In this document: piece after piece, positions 33,624-43,474 of the stretch
How positions within the stretch are numbered: position 1 is the first letter of the stretch
How the letters are laid out: every line of letters starts with the position of its first letter
Assembly: GCA_012845835.1 (NCBI GenBank)
Contig: JABAKD010000012.1
Location: 8,793,973-8,857,972, forward strand
DNA from: Undaria pinnatifida
Lineage: Eukaryota; Sar; Phaeophyceae; Laminariales; Alariaceae
DNA: 64,000 bases
Direction: 5' to 3'
Program-made: the position numbers and the translations under genes
The notes under the pieces: generated by a model
What the model was told of the DNA's origin: nothing
Database searches by the model: none
What the model saw: the letters and a program-made list of their open reading frames with translations, nothing else

Positions 33624-34231
33624 ATGGACGACGTGGAGGAGCTAGGTACAGTCACAACACACACCTGCGACTTGGAACACTCGGCCGTCCTACGGGGCAG
33701 GAACTTGCTGCGAGAGAAAGGATGTACATTGTGGTCTGGCGGCGATTAGTGGTGCGGCATTCTTGCAAGGTGGCTTGGAGATCAAACAAGCGCTCCCCAA
33801 CGGATACTGCGCCCTCCATTCGGTGTCCCTGGCCCAACACAACTCGTATGCGGAAAGCTGCATACTGGCGAACTGCCGGGCTGAGATCGTAGATGAATGC
33901 GTTCAGGCGGTTTTGGGGAGCACTGGTCAACTGGGACGGCGGGAAAGCGGTGCCGCAAGAAGCGGAGGAAATGCTGGCAAAACTCGTTTTTTCACGGTGA
34001 AAGCAACAGATAAACTGGGGAACGACCGACAGGTGCGCAAAGTAGATGATGCATACGAGTAATCGTAATACACTTTCCATTCCCTCGGCGACAACTCTCC
34101 ATGTACAGTGTGTCGCGCGTTCTGCTGTTCGTACTATTGGTGTTGATTTACGTGTAGATGTGATGACGGTGCTGTCAGTGGCAGGTTGTCGTCGTGCTGC
34201 TGTGAGCGGCAAGTCGTTTGTGCTGTGGTGA
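33624..34231 (+). CDS. three-exon gene candidate, OTU-like motif uncertain
   Basis: Start ATG at 33624 has a strong context (ACCATGG). Exons 33624-33723, 33770-34032 and 34109-34231 join in phase 1 then phase 0, ending TGA. Introns are 46 and 76 bp with donors GTACAT and GTGCGC and acceptors TTGCAAG and ATGTACAG. Exon 2 contains LPNGYCALHSVSLAQ, which resembles the Cys motif of OTU-type proteases but with Asn for the usual Asp, so the assignment is weak. The 46-bp intron is very short; the alternative is a 1-bp frameshift near 33730 in a broken gene. Product about 161 aa; no targeting signal seen. Confidence 0.42.
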
Positions 34232-36094
34232 GCGGCAGGTACTTGTGCTGCTGTGTTACTGCTGTTGTTGCTGTTTTTGTAGAAAAATGTGATTTACTGT
34301 ACAACAGAGTGTGGTAGGATGCCCTAGTAGTGCTGTAAAGTTACTAACGGAAATGTAAGGAGCGCTACAATATTTATATTTTCTCTAAACAATCTTTATA
34401 TTTCTGTCTAATTTAGTCTTCTTTCTGATGTTTGTAGGCATACTCTTTGGCTTGTACTCGTGTACGTAAATCCGGTGTGGTCGTACAAGTACATGAGCTG
34501 GTGGTGTTGTCAATCGGTACGTGCTCATGCTGCGGTAGGAGTGCTGTTGTTGTACAAATGTGTCTGGTGCTGTCAGGGGGATGGCCTCGTAGTGTGCACC
34601 CAGCAGTGGTGGTGTAGAAACGTGTAGAGAGCTTCTAGACGGCCTCGTGGCTTCTGGCCAGCGTTGCAGTTATAGCTACTGCCATGAATGTAAATGTAAG
34701 GAACATTTACATATCATAATAAATAGTAACTGTCCCTTATATTTGCGTCATTTGTTCATCACTGCTACTGTATGCATGGGTGTAAACACAGGAGTGGGCA
34801 TACCGAGAAGTTGCTTGTACTTGTGCGTACCCTGCTATTGTTTGTATAAGTACTTGCGTAGCACGCACTGATGTTCCTACCCTTGGTGTGGTTGTACGCG
34901 CAGATAGGGTGATGGTGCTACTGTGCGAGTGCTGTTGTCGTAGAGATGCCATTTCATGTCATCAGTCGCCAGGAAGATACCCTCGTAGGGCTGTATTGAT
35001 ATGGGCAGAAACATAAAGCTCGATTTCATATTAATAATAATAGCAAAGGGTCCTTGCAGTTTTGCGTTCAGTATTGTGATCCTGTGTTTACACCTACCTG
35101 TACTACTGGTGTGGTTCCTACTTGTAGATGTGATCGTGGCGCTGTTGTATGATAGACGACAAACATGTGTAGAAACGCGAGGCCAGGGCATCATGCAAAT
35201 TCGAAAGATGAGTATCGATCGAACTCATAGCTGGCGTATTTTGTTGGTTGTGTTTTTATAAAATAGCTGAAGCGCAGTACCGGCCCGCTCATAAGAAAGC
35301 TCCTTTGAAGAAAGTCAGCCTTCGATTTGTAAAAGATTGAGGAAGTGACCAGCCTGGGTGGCGAATGCCACACTGATTTCTGTATGTTGGGGCGGTGGTT
35401 GGCTGAGCCCGATTTCTGGTTTCTTATGAGCAGGCCGGTACTGTATGATAGCTAATGTATTTCTCAGCTGGTATTGTTGTATATTTTGTTCGTGATACTC
35501 CGAGTATTTGTTTATAAACCATTAGACTAGACTAGACTAATTTGATTGAACTTAAAGCTGACGTATTTGAAACATTTTTTTTCAATAAATACCCTAATAT
35601 GGGTAAGATTGCCATCGATATACGGTAAGATTTTTCACTATTGCCAAATTTATTCCCCTCCATATGGGATATGTAGTGGTAGTGCGCAGAATTATGACGT
35701 ACCGAAATCGCCCTTGGTAAAGTTGTCCTGGTGGTAACATCCTGGTATTTTTTCATCTGTCTTGAAAAATACATCTTATCTATCCAAAGGGTTATTGCTG
35801 GCAGCATTCAGTCGGCAGGAGGAATGGAACAGTTTCAACACGACCAAATTCCGCAACAATGACGAGTATAGCCCTTCCTCGTCACGCGCACACACCGAAT
35901 GTGCTCGTGTCAGGTATAAAGAGGCACAAAGGCCTGACTACGACGTAGTGCAGAACATTCTTCACGTGTTGATCAGGAGGTTGCCTATGTAGTCACTACT
36001 TTGGAAGTCTTGCGCTGCACTAACATCTACAAAATATTAACACTTACATCTCCCGCACCCCTAACGCGTTATTTATGAACCACAGACAAAATAT
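34232..36094. other. no gene supported; repeat fragments
   Basis: CTG-rich low-complexity DNA (34230-34620), then copies of the AAAGATGAGTATCGA..CTCATAGCTGGCG motif at 35200-35240 and of AGCTGACGTATTTGAAACA at 35550-35572. No exon identified. Confidence 0.5.
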
Positions 36095-36598
36095 ATGAGG
36101 CAAGGGAAGAGGCCGACGAGGCGGTCGCGGAGAGATTGGGAGGGGTGGGGTGAGGGGGACGACATTTTACGAGACGAGAAGGGGGGCGAGAGGGAAGACA
36201 GTATGGGAGGCGAAAAGGGGGGCGAGGACGGGGAGGCCATAGGAAGCAAGAAGGGGGGTGTGGAGGGATCAGCTGGTATGCCATCTAAAGAGGATATTGA
36301 CCAACGCCGGTGGTTCGGCTCAGGAATAAAGGGTGCGGATTGGGCGGAAGGGTACAACGGCAGGGACAACGAAGGCGACGAGAGCATAGACTACCGCCGT
36401 TCCGAGTGCGAGGGCACAGGTTTCGACTACGACGTATGTCATCGAAGAAGGGAGGGGGCGGATTACTCCGAGCAATTTCGACCGTCGCCAACAACGCTCA
36501 AATCTCTTCCGCGATTCGACGAGAATAACCTGGGCCGATTCACTGTGGATGTCATCGGCAAGTTGGCGTTAGGACGGCACGCCCAAGGACTGGCCTGA
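36095..36598 (+). CDS. hypothetical acidic, Gly-rich protein, 167 aa
   Basis: Single ATG-to-TGA frame of 167 codons. The first 65 residues are Gly/Glu/Lys-rich low complexity from a GGGG-rich stretch; the remainder is more natural (DQRRWFGSGIKGADWAEGYN and a C-terminal FDENNLGRFTVDVIGKLALG). Other frames are also open because the stretch is GC-rich, so this may be accidental. No family, no membrane segment. Confidence 0.32.
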   Translation: MRQGKRPTRRSRRDWEGWGEGDDILRDEKGGEREDSMGGEKGGEDGEAIGSKKGGVEGSAGMPSKEDIDQRRWFGSGIKGADWAEGYNGRDNEGDESIDYRRSECEGTGFDYDVCHRRREGADYSEQFRPSPTTLKSLPRFDENNLGRFTVDVIGKLALGRHAQGLA

Positions 36599-36599
36599 G

Positions 36600-37895
36600 C
36601 TCAAATTCTGCAAAGCCTGACTCCCTGCGTCCCCTGTTGATATAAACCTGCCGATTTATCTAGAAGAGTAGGTGCTACGCGATGAAAAATGCGCGTCGTC
36701 GGCGTTTCTGTTCTTGATCGGCGTACATGTCGACGAGGGTCCATGGCCGGAGGAGACTATTAGGGGTGGAGGGGGTGGGGGGGGGGGAATGTTTTTGAGT
36801 GCACCGAGGTTTGGCTGCTGTCAGGATATGGTGTCATTTGCCAGATGCGGTTGTGCTTTCAATACTGTCGGCATGGTGCGTAGGTGGTGCGAGGGGTTGC
36901 ACGTGAGTTCATATTCACTCGTGGGATCAACATACGGAGACATGTAATTTTTCTTGTCCTTTGTGTATCGGCCTTTGCTATGGGGACTACCTGGGAGGCA
37001 GACAATCTTCGTTTGCAAGTCCTAGAACAGCGCCAAACATGTCAATCGGCTGATTGATCACAAAAAATGCGTGTTCGCGCGGTAGCATTTGATAGGTTTT
37101 GAACTTTAATTACCACGATGGCCGCTACAGTTGATAGCGATGCAGGAATGATGCACGAGGAGCACCCAAAATGCCTATGAAGTTAAATTATTTAACTTGC
37201 TATTCATACGCCAGCGTGAGAAACGATTTTTTGGGTGCGCAACGAGTAGGCCTAGACACCGTTACACATTGACAGTTTCGTACAACTCAATTGCAAGGAA
37301 GGGGAGTGATAAAAAAACTACTCGACCCTTCCTGTGACGCAGAGCATGTGTCTACTAATATAGGGATACGGAGAACATGACTCACTTTCTCAAACACATA
37401 GCATGTCAAACTTTGAGTTGAAAACTGGCGTTTTAGAGCAAATATGTCGCATGTCGGCACTTTCACCCCTTGACAGACAGCGTGAAGGAAACTACCTTCA
37501 CAGACAGCCTTGACAGAAAAAATCAGGGGACAGTATCGAAAATCCCCGCTTTATCAAAAACGCCTGACAATGATGTATAAATTAGTGTGTTTTTCCTGAT
37601 TTAGGCATCTTGATACGTTTCCGAGTCCGATCTGCAGAAAGATGGGAATTGACTTGCAGAATATCGATGATCTCAAATTAGCTCATATCAAACGAGTAAA
37701 ACAGCCGAACAAAAACAAAAAATATCAGGGGTTTCCACACATATTATGATTTGTTTTCTACCAGGGAGGTTAGGAATATATGTCTAGACGGCTGGATATG
37801 CATTGGCAGACAGCTTGACACTGACATGTCTCCCGACGTCTTTTAGAGGAGCAAGACGGCTACGTCTAAAAAAAATGCAGGTGACGCGTAGCCAA
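36600..37895. other. no gene supported
   Basis: Includes a G-run microsatellite at 36768-36788. A 91-codon plus frame over it (36672-36947) may be coding but has no motif. The remainder is AT-richer and featureless. Confidence 0.4.
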
Positions 37896-37898
37896 CAT

Positions 37899-38030
37899 GT
37901 GAGGGGTATGGGTCGCGGTCACAAGACAGGTCACTTATGCACCGACAGAGAGACTTGACGTCATGTGAGGGGTATGGGTCGCGGTCACAAGACAGGTCAC
38001 TTATGCACCGACGGAGAGACTTGACGTCAG
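37899..38030. repeat. tandem duplication, 65-bp unit, two copies
   Basis: CATGTGAGGGGTATGGGTCG to GAGAGACTTGACGT occurs twice in direct succession with one base different (CGACAG versus CGACGG). This indicates a recent duplication. Confidence 0.95.
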
Positions 38031-38245
38031 CGTTGTGACGCGTGAACCTCACTCAGCATTTTCGGTCAGACAATAGTTCGTGGTGTATGTAACAAGTACA
38101 TAAACAAATGGTCGGCGGCGTTCGAAACCGTCGAAAAAAATTGGCGTGCGTGCGTCCGCATCACCGGCACGGGGTCAAAACGCATAGTAATCAAACCGCA
38201 GACGGTTCTTCTTATAAATAAAATAAGCCCCCCTCATCCGTCGTC

Positions 38246-38581
38246 TCAAGCGCCACCCCACCCCAGTTTCAAGAGCGACAGCACGATGCGCCTCGCGATT
38301 CTCTCAATAAACTGATGCGAAGCATCGGTGCTACTTGAGGGAAAACACGGCGAGGAAAACCACCCTGTATTCCGCAGGTGGCGATCGAGCCCAAAATAAC
38401 ACGCGGCGAGTTCATATTGCAGGTTGGATGATAACAACGCAGCCCACACCACCGTACGATTGCTCATCATGAACCAACACCGCGCGTCATGGAACACTGG
38501 GTGTCCAAACAAAGACGAGACGCAAACTGTGTAGGATTTCCAGTAAATCGGCGTCAAACCTTCATTCAACACGACGCGCAA
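38246..38581 (-). CDS. protein-like open frame, possible exon with 38566-38700
   Basis: About 110 minus-strand codons with natural composition (for example VVWAALLSSNLQYELAACYF and RHLRNTGWFSSPCFPSS) end in TGA. An upstream frame (CYGCPHVKLVGRGGWQLRYA) overlaps in another phase, so a frameshift or small intron lies near 38570. Hydrophobic stretches could be membrane segments. Not recognised. Confidence 0.33.
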   Translation of the reverse strand: MRVVLNEGLTPIYWKSYTVCVSSLFGHPVFHDARCWFMMSNRTVVWAALLSSNLQYELAACYFGLDRHLRNTGWFSSPCFPSSSTDASHQFIERIARRIVLSLLKLGWGGA

Positions 38582-38929
38582 TTGCTAACAAAGAAGCCAG
38601 CGCTTGCAGCAATCGCCACATCAACTGAGTTTCCTTTGTCGGCATACCGTAACTGCCAACCTCCTCGCCCCACCAACTTGACGTGCGGACAGCCATAACA
38701 AGACATCGGCAAATACAAATATAATCCATTTCGTAGAAAACGTTGACCGCGACGGGTCAGCCGAAATTTTACGAATTGAAGGCAATCCCCACCCATTCGT
38801 CCACTACCCCATTCCCAGGGAAAAGAGCTCAGCAAGCTTGGGCGGAGCACTCCTTGCGCTCGAGTTGCACGCCAGCCCCAAACGCGTTTAGCTCCTTGGA
38901 CGCGTCGAAGCACGCCTGAGCGCCAAGCG

Positions 38930-40490
38930 ACGGAAAAGAGGGGTACGGCAGCCGTGTCAGCAGTCAGTTTGCCATGTATTCGAAGAGCGAGTATCTGCCC
39001 GGCGCATCGACAATACTAGCGAGCGGGGTCTTTCTATGCGATGTACACGGGTGGTAAAATTAACACTCTCGTACCGCTTGCCAGCAATATGCCTACTGCC
39101 GTGGCCGTCAAAATACAGCTACTCGCCCAGCTCTGGACAACTGTTGTACGCCCATGCAGAATTATACTACAACCTACATTGCTAGGCTCTTTCGTGTGGT
39201 TGATGCTGTAATCGTTAGTTTTCACTCAAGTTTACCCTCTGAAGAGAATAGCTGCAAGACTTCGGTAATATTAGTGGACTACTGCTACTGCTGCAATCCT
39301 ACATCATTCTGCTACGGTACTTAGAACTCAAGGTACCGTACCGGTAAGTGCTATCAGGTTTGCTCCATTTCGCGGTTGGTGCGAACTTGGAACTATAACC
39401 TACGCCTGCACTCTGCACCACTACCAGGTGGAGTTTTGGTCGACTACAGCACTGCGCGCTACAGGAGTACAACATGGAAAACGTACAGCATTGCGCGAAA
39501 CTATCGTCGTGAATATCTGTTGGTGCATAAACATGAAATTAAAACAGTCGTTACATATCTGCCTTGTGTAGTCTGTGGCAGCACAAGTGTACGTATGTAC
39601 CTGGTATGCATGTACGTACAACGATACCACGATTATCATACCAGTTATGATACGTACCACTCGTAGTTACAACTACTCACGCATAGGTACATCATGCCTG
39701 GGGCCTTCCGTCATAGTGGCCCTTCTACTCACAACGGCAGCAACAGTACCACGCTGTCAGCATCCTTCGTCTAAGCAGTGTACCTGGTGTACAGTTTTCA
39801 TATGTGATACATTATTATTACGATGCGCGAGAAAAAGCTCCCCGTCCTAAATAAAATCAATACCAAGAGGTATTGATAGTGTCATACAGGTAGGTGCGAG
39901 TACTGCTGTACTGCTGTTGAACTTGTTCCACGTATCACTATGATATCACGTCCAGCAGCTGGCAGAGACGCTAGCACCAGTTGTATAATATAAAATGACA
40001 TAGTGAGCACTATGACATGAGCCTAGTCATGTTCTACAAGTAACCCTTTACGGCTTGGTGCCAGTGCTACTGCACTGCTGCTGTACAACCAACACGTACG
40101 ACTAGGGTATATGGGTCCCCTTCTAGGCTTGTCCCCGTTTTCAAGCAGCTACACTCAAGTACTGGTATTATGTACCAAGTAATACTTACTCGTACTGTAC
40201 TCGTACATGAAAACAAGATGGGCAACCTCTTTCCTGTGGACAAACTACTTGAAATTAGACTGGGAATACACTACCACTTGGAATTAGAGTAAGGAAATAC
40301 TAGCAGCAGTACTCGACATGACTGTGAGGGTGTGAAATGGAAGGTTGTGGCACGAGTCGAGCGGAGCCTTCACCGGGCCTTTGAACGACGCCCTACCAGC
40401 GCCAACAGCAGGTACTTCCAACCCTTACAGCAGTATAGGCATACCCTGAATCATCCTAAGTTTTACCGCAGCAGGTGTTCCTTGCGCGCG
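38930..40490. other. no gene supported; CTG/CAGTA-rich
   Basis: Many TACTGCTGTA and TACCAGGT/TACCTGGT words. No splice-supported exon. Confidence 0.4.
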
Positions 40491-40498
40491 GTTCTATC

Positions 40499-40946
40499 TC
40501 ACTCGATCCCGGGAACATAGTGCTTTGAAGTCTCCAAGCACGCAGATGGCGGCAGGCAGCAAAAAGCAAACAAATTTCAAGGACACACGCACCTGGTTAC
40601 ACATGACGTTGTAGGTGTGCTGGACGCCCCTGCGCTCTGCCGTTGCCGATACGTCGTCGAAGCAGATTCCCGCGATCACAGCCGCCAAACTGGCCCCGCA
40701 AAGCCCAGGGTGTGCGCTGGCAGCCGCCTTGCGCTCCTTTGAGGACAAGCCACCGGGCAATGCCTGTGGGTGTTCCTGATGCTAGCAAACACGTCGGGCG
40801 ACCGCGGTTGCGGCATCGAACGCAAATTCCCTGGTCCTGGGAGCATGGTGTTCAGCAACTTGCTTCAGCTGCTGATGGATAGCGGAAGCATCTGCGTCCT
40901 CGAAGGCTTCGAGGGCAACGACGTCGGGGTATGCCTGCTGCGCCAT
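40499..40946 (-). CDS. small gene candidate with in-frame TAG or micro-intron
   Basis: ATG at 40946-40944 follows a strong ACCACC context. The frame encodes MAQQAYPDVVALEAFEDADA.. with a helical Gln/Ala-rich start, reaches TAG at 40784-40782 and continues open in the same frame (LPGGLSSKERKAAASAHPGL, then CGASLAAVIAGICFDDVSAT) to a donor at 40593 (CAG|GTGCGT). A short last exon ending TGA at 40499 fits phase 0 (HYVPGIE). The TAG could be removed by a 54-bp intron (40790-40737, weak donor GTTTGC, acceptor TCAAAG), could be a nonsense mutation, or could be read through. Product 100-125 aa; function unknown. Confidence 0.42.
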
Positions 40947-41070
40947 GGTGGTGCTGGTGTGTAGAGACACAGACTGGAGCCATGTACTCGTACAGCAGCA
41001 AAAACCTCAGTTTGGAGGTTTTTGACCCCCCTTGACCACCCAAGTTCGCTTTGCACTTTATTATCCAGTC

Positions 41071-41100
41071 TAATTTGTCCCCAGATCTGGGGACAAATTA
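41071..41100. repeat. perfect 30-bp palindrome
   Basis: TAATTTGTCCCCAGA is followed directly by its exact reverse complement TCTGGGGACAAATTA. It lies in a dispersed repeat that also contains TTCTAAAAGGGTTAAGGTGG. Confidence 0.95.
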
Positions 41101-41337
41101 CCTGGAACCAGGTTTTGGGGAGTTATTTTCTATACAAAATTTGTTTCGCCGATTTATGTTTGGCCGTGCGCTTCGCAGGTCCTTTCGCTGCACGCGGCCC
41201 GACTTTGCCCCAATGAGCTTCATTCATTTATTTTTAATTTTAGGTTTGATATTTTTTTAACGATTTTTTAGTGGGTTCTAAAAGGGTTAAGGTGGTCGTG
41301 ACGTTTTTTTTTATCCTTGAAATATCTTGGTTAAAAC

Positions 41338-41639
41338 CAGGGCTTTTCACGGGTGGGGTCAAATCTCGCGGGTCGGGTCGGGTCGGGTCGGGTCAGCTGA
41401 CCCGACCCGACCCGCGAGATTTTGAAAACACCTTGACCCGACCCGACCCGACCCGCGAGATTTTCGAGACGTCTTGACCCGACCCGACCCGACCCGCGAG
41501 ATTTTGAAAACCTCTTGACCCGACCCGACCCGACCCGCGAGATTTTGAAGCCTTTGGACCCGACCCGACCCGACCCGCGAGATTTCGAAACCCCCTTGAC
41601 CCGACCCGCGGGTCGGGTCATGACCCGTGAAAAGCCCTG
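41338..41639. mobile_element. complete hAT-type MITE with GACCC arrays
   Basis: 302 bp with terminal inverted repeats CAGGGCTTTTCACGGGT / ACCCGTGAAAAGCCCTG and an 8-bp target duplication GTTAAAAC at 41330-41337 and 41640-41647. The duplication and the CAGGG ends are diagnostic of the hAT superfamily. The interior is five to six copies of a unit of about 36 bp: GACCCGACCCGACCCGCGAG then ATTTTGAAAACC. It has no coding capacity and must depend on a transposase elsewhere. The subterminal GACCC words are candidate transposase binding sites, as arrays of short motifs are in known hAT elements. Confidence 0.9.
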
Positions 41640-41651
41640 GTTAAAACACCC

Positions 41652-42156
41652 TGTGGAGTAGGTTGGTACGTGTGGCGCCCCGGTGGTGGTGTAGGTGGAG
41701 GAGAAAGGTGGCGTAATAGCCGGTGATCGGTAAACTACAAACTACTAACTAAGGCGGGTGTGATAACCCGATTTACCCGGTACGTGTGTGGTGAAGCGTG
41801 ATAGCTCAGGTGTGATAACCCGGAAATGGAACTCGGAACTGTGGCGTGGTAGCCGGGATGTAAATACACAGGCGTGGTAGCCGTGCAGTGGTGAAGGAGT
41901 GATAGCCCTTGCAATATAGATGGGGCGTGGTAGCCCTTGGCGTGGTAGTCGTAGAAGAGACACAGAGAAGACACAAGGAGAGGCAAATATAGAGTCGAAA
42001 AATGGAGTGATATTATTCGGGCACATAAAAACCCACAACACAAAATCCCGTTGTGGAGATCCATCCCACACATATACGAAACCCCCAAAATTCTCCGATC
42101 CATCTTTTCGACGGATTCTTGTTAGCAATCTGACAATGGAGTGAGTACGTCCAACA
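41652..42156. mobile_element. solo LTR, 505 bp
   Basis: Begins TGTGGAGTAGG and ends GTCCAACA, the TG...CA rule. It is flanked by a 5-bp direct repeat CACCC (41647-41651 and 42157-42161) present once in the paralogous site near 44315. The interior has repeated GTGATAACCCG and CGTGGTAGCC words and no ORF of note. No internal retrotransposon region is present, as expected after LTR-LTR recombination. Confidence 0.82.
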
Positions 42157-42229
42157 CACCCCCCGCAAAAAGCGACGACTCCCGAGCTCCACTCGGCCTC
42201 AGGCGGCCTACCCTCCACCTACCCACCGA

Positions 42230-43210
42230 CCAAACCTTTACTACATACAAACCCCCCCTCCGCCTCGAACGCCCCCTTCTTCCCCATCACCCGCACCATC
42301 GCCTAGACCTAGCACCACACGTATAAAAAACCCCTCACCTAAAGCCCTTCCTTCCCCCCCCCCCCCCCCCCCCCCTCCAACGCCCCCTCTTTTCCGACCA
42401 CCTGCACGATCGCCTATACCTAGCACCATGCGCATAACAAGCTCCTACATATCTTTGATCTCACAGCCGAAGTGTATTTGAATATTATTTGTGACCTAAA
42501 CCTCCTCAAAAATCCCCCCCCCCCCCCCCCCCCCCCCCCCCTCTTGCTCTCCCTTACTCAAACGCCCCACCAAATATCGAAATCCGCCACATTAATAAAC
42601 ACTTCACGCACATGATATCACCTCATTATCTTTCGAGAGCCATCCATGCCGCTGTGTCCCCCCCCCCCCCCCCCGCCTCGAACGCCCCCTTCTTCCCCAT
42701 CACCCGCACCATCGCCTAGACCTAGCACCACACGTATAACAACCCCTCACCTAAAGCCCTTCCTCCCCCCCCCCCCCACCCCCCCCCGCCCCCACACCCG
42801 CCCCCACACCCCCCACCTCCCCCCCAACCCATCCCAACCCCACCCCCTCGAACACTCCACCCTCTCTTTACTCACTGATTGTTCGACTTACCCCAGGATA
42901 TACATGATAAACTGATGTATTATTTCCACAACCGTCACATTTATCCCCTCAAAATAATGTATAGTTTCCAGGCACATATTGAGCTGCCCCACACGCCCCC
43001 CCCCCCCCCCCCGCCCCAACCCCCCCCCCCCCCCCGCCCCCAATAATATACTGGTGCCAAATCCGTCACATTTATCCCCTCGAAAGGATTTATAGCTTAC
43101 ATGCACAAATTGCCCCCTTCCCCCCCCCCCCCCCCTCCAAACCCGCTCGCTTTTGATCAAAACCAGGCCCCCGCGTCCTTCAAAACTCCGACCCACCCCC
43201 CTCACCGGTT
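42230..43210. repeat. C-rich block with poly-C runs and 95-bp duplicates
   Basis: Runs of 15-25 C occur at about 42355-42375, 42517-42541, 42659-42674, 42763-42790, 42999-43035 and 43120-43135. A 90-95 bp segment (CGCCTCGAACGCCCCCTTCT to CCTAAAGCCCTTCC) is present at 42262-42352 and 42676-42766, with a third partial copy near 42378-42440. A second repeated word, TCACATTTATCCCCTC, occurs at 42935 and 43066. Open frames here are Pro-rich artefacts. Confidence 0.85.
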
Positions 43211-43257
43211 ATTCGACTTACAAGATTCACTTGATAAAAGGATACATTTCCCTTCAC

Positions 43258-43470
43258 AGCTGTCAGATTTTGTCCCCCTCAGAAACGGGTTTTATAGTTT
43301 CCGCGCACAGACTGACTAAAATCATCCAGTTGACCCTGATAGCTACACTGTAGTTGTAAGGGGAGTCGCCGACCTATATCCTTAATGAGGACACACAACT
43401 CGTAATGCGCGCGATCGGAGTATCACACACAGCTTGCAAAGATGAGTTTCGACGAAATCTTCGATCTCAC
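43258..43470 (+). repeat. dispersed repeat, paralogue of 5730-5940
   Basis: See 5730-5940. This copy continues to GCTTGCAAAGATGAGTTTCG and CACAGCTGGAGTGTATTT, linking this family with the short motif scattered at 360-440, 14990, 18480 and 35200. Confidence 0.7.
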
Positions 43471-43474
43471 AGCT

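Larger units (their letters stand above)
41272..42225 (+). repeat. dispersed host repeat split by a hAT MITE and a solo LTR
   Basis: The parts 41272-41337, 41640-41651 and 42157-42225 together match, on the opposite strand, the uninterrupted stretch of about 44245-44375 (AAGGTGGTCGTGACG, AATATCTTGGT, AACACCCCCCGCAAAAAGCG, GAGCTCCACTCGG). The 44-kb paralogue therefore gives the empty site for both insertions. Confidence 0.8.

Noticed and set aside
30964-40946. A single 10-kb minus-strand gene joining the 40.5-kb and 31-kb exons
   Set aside because: Phases are compatible (both 0), but the 40.5-kb candidate has its own short last exon with TGA 70 bp downstream, introns here are usually short, and no linking exon was found.
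42640-42915. Pro-rich 89-codon frame and Gly-rich antisense frames
   Set aside because: Direct products of poly-C runs in the 42.2-43.2 kb block.
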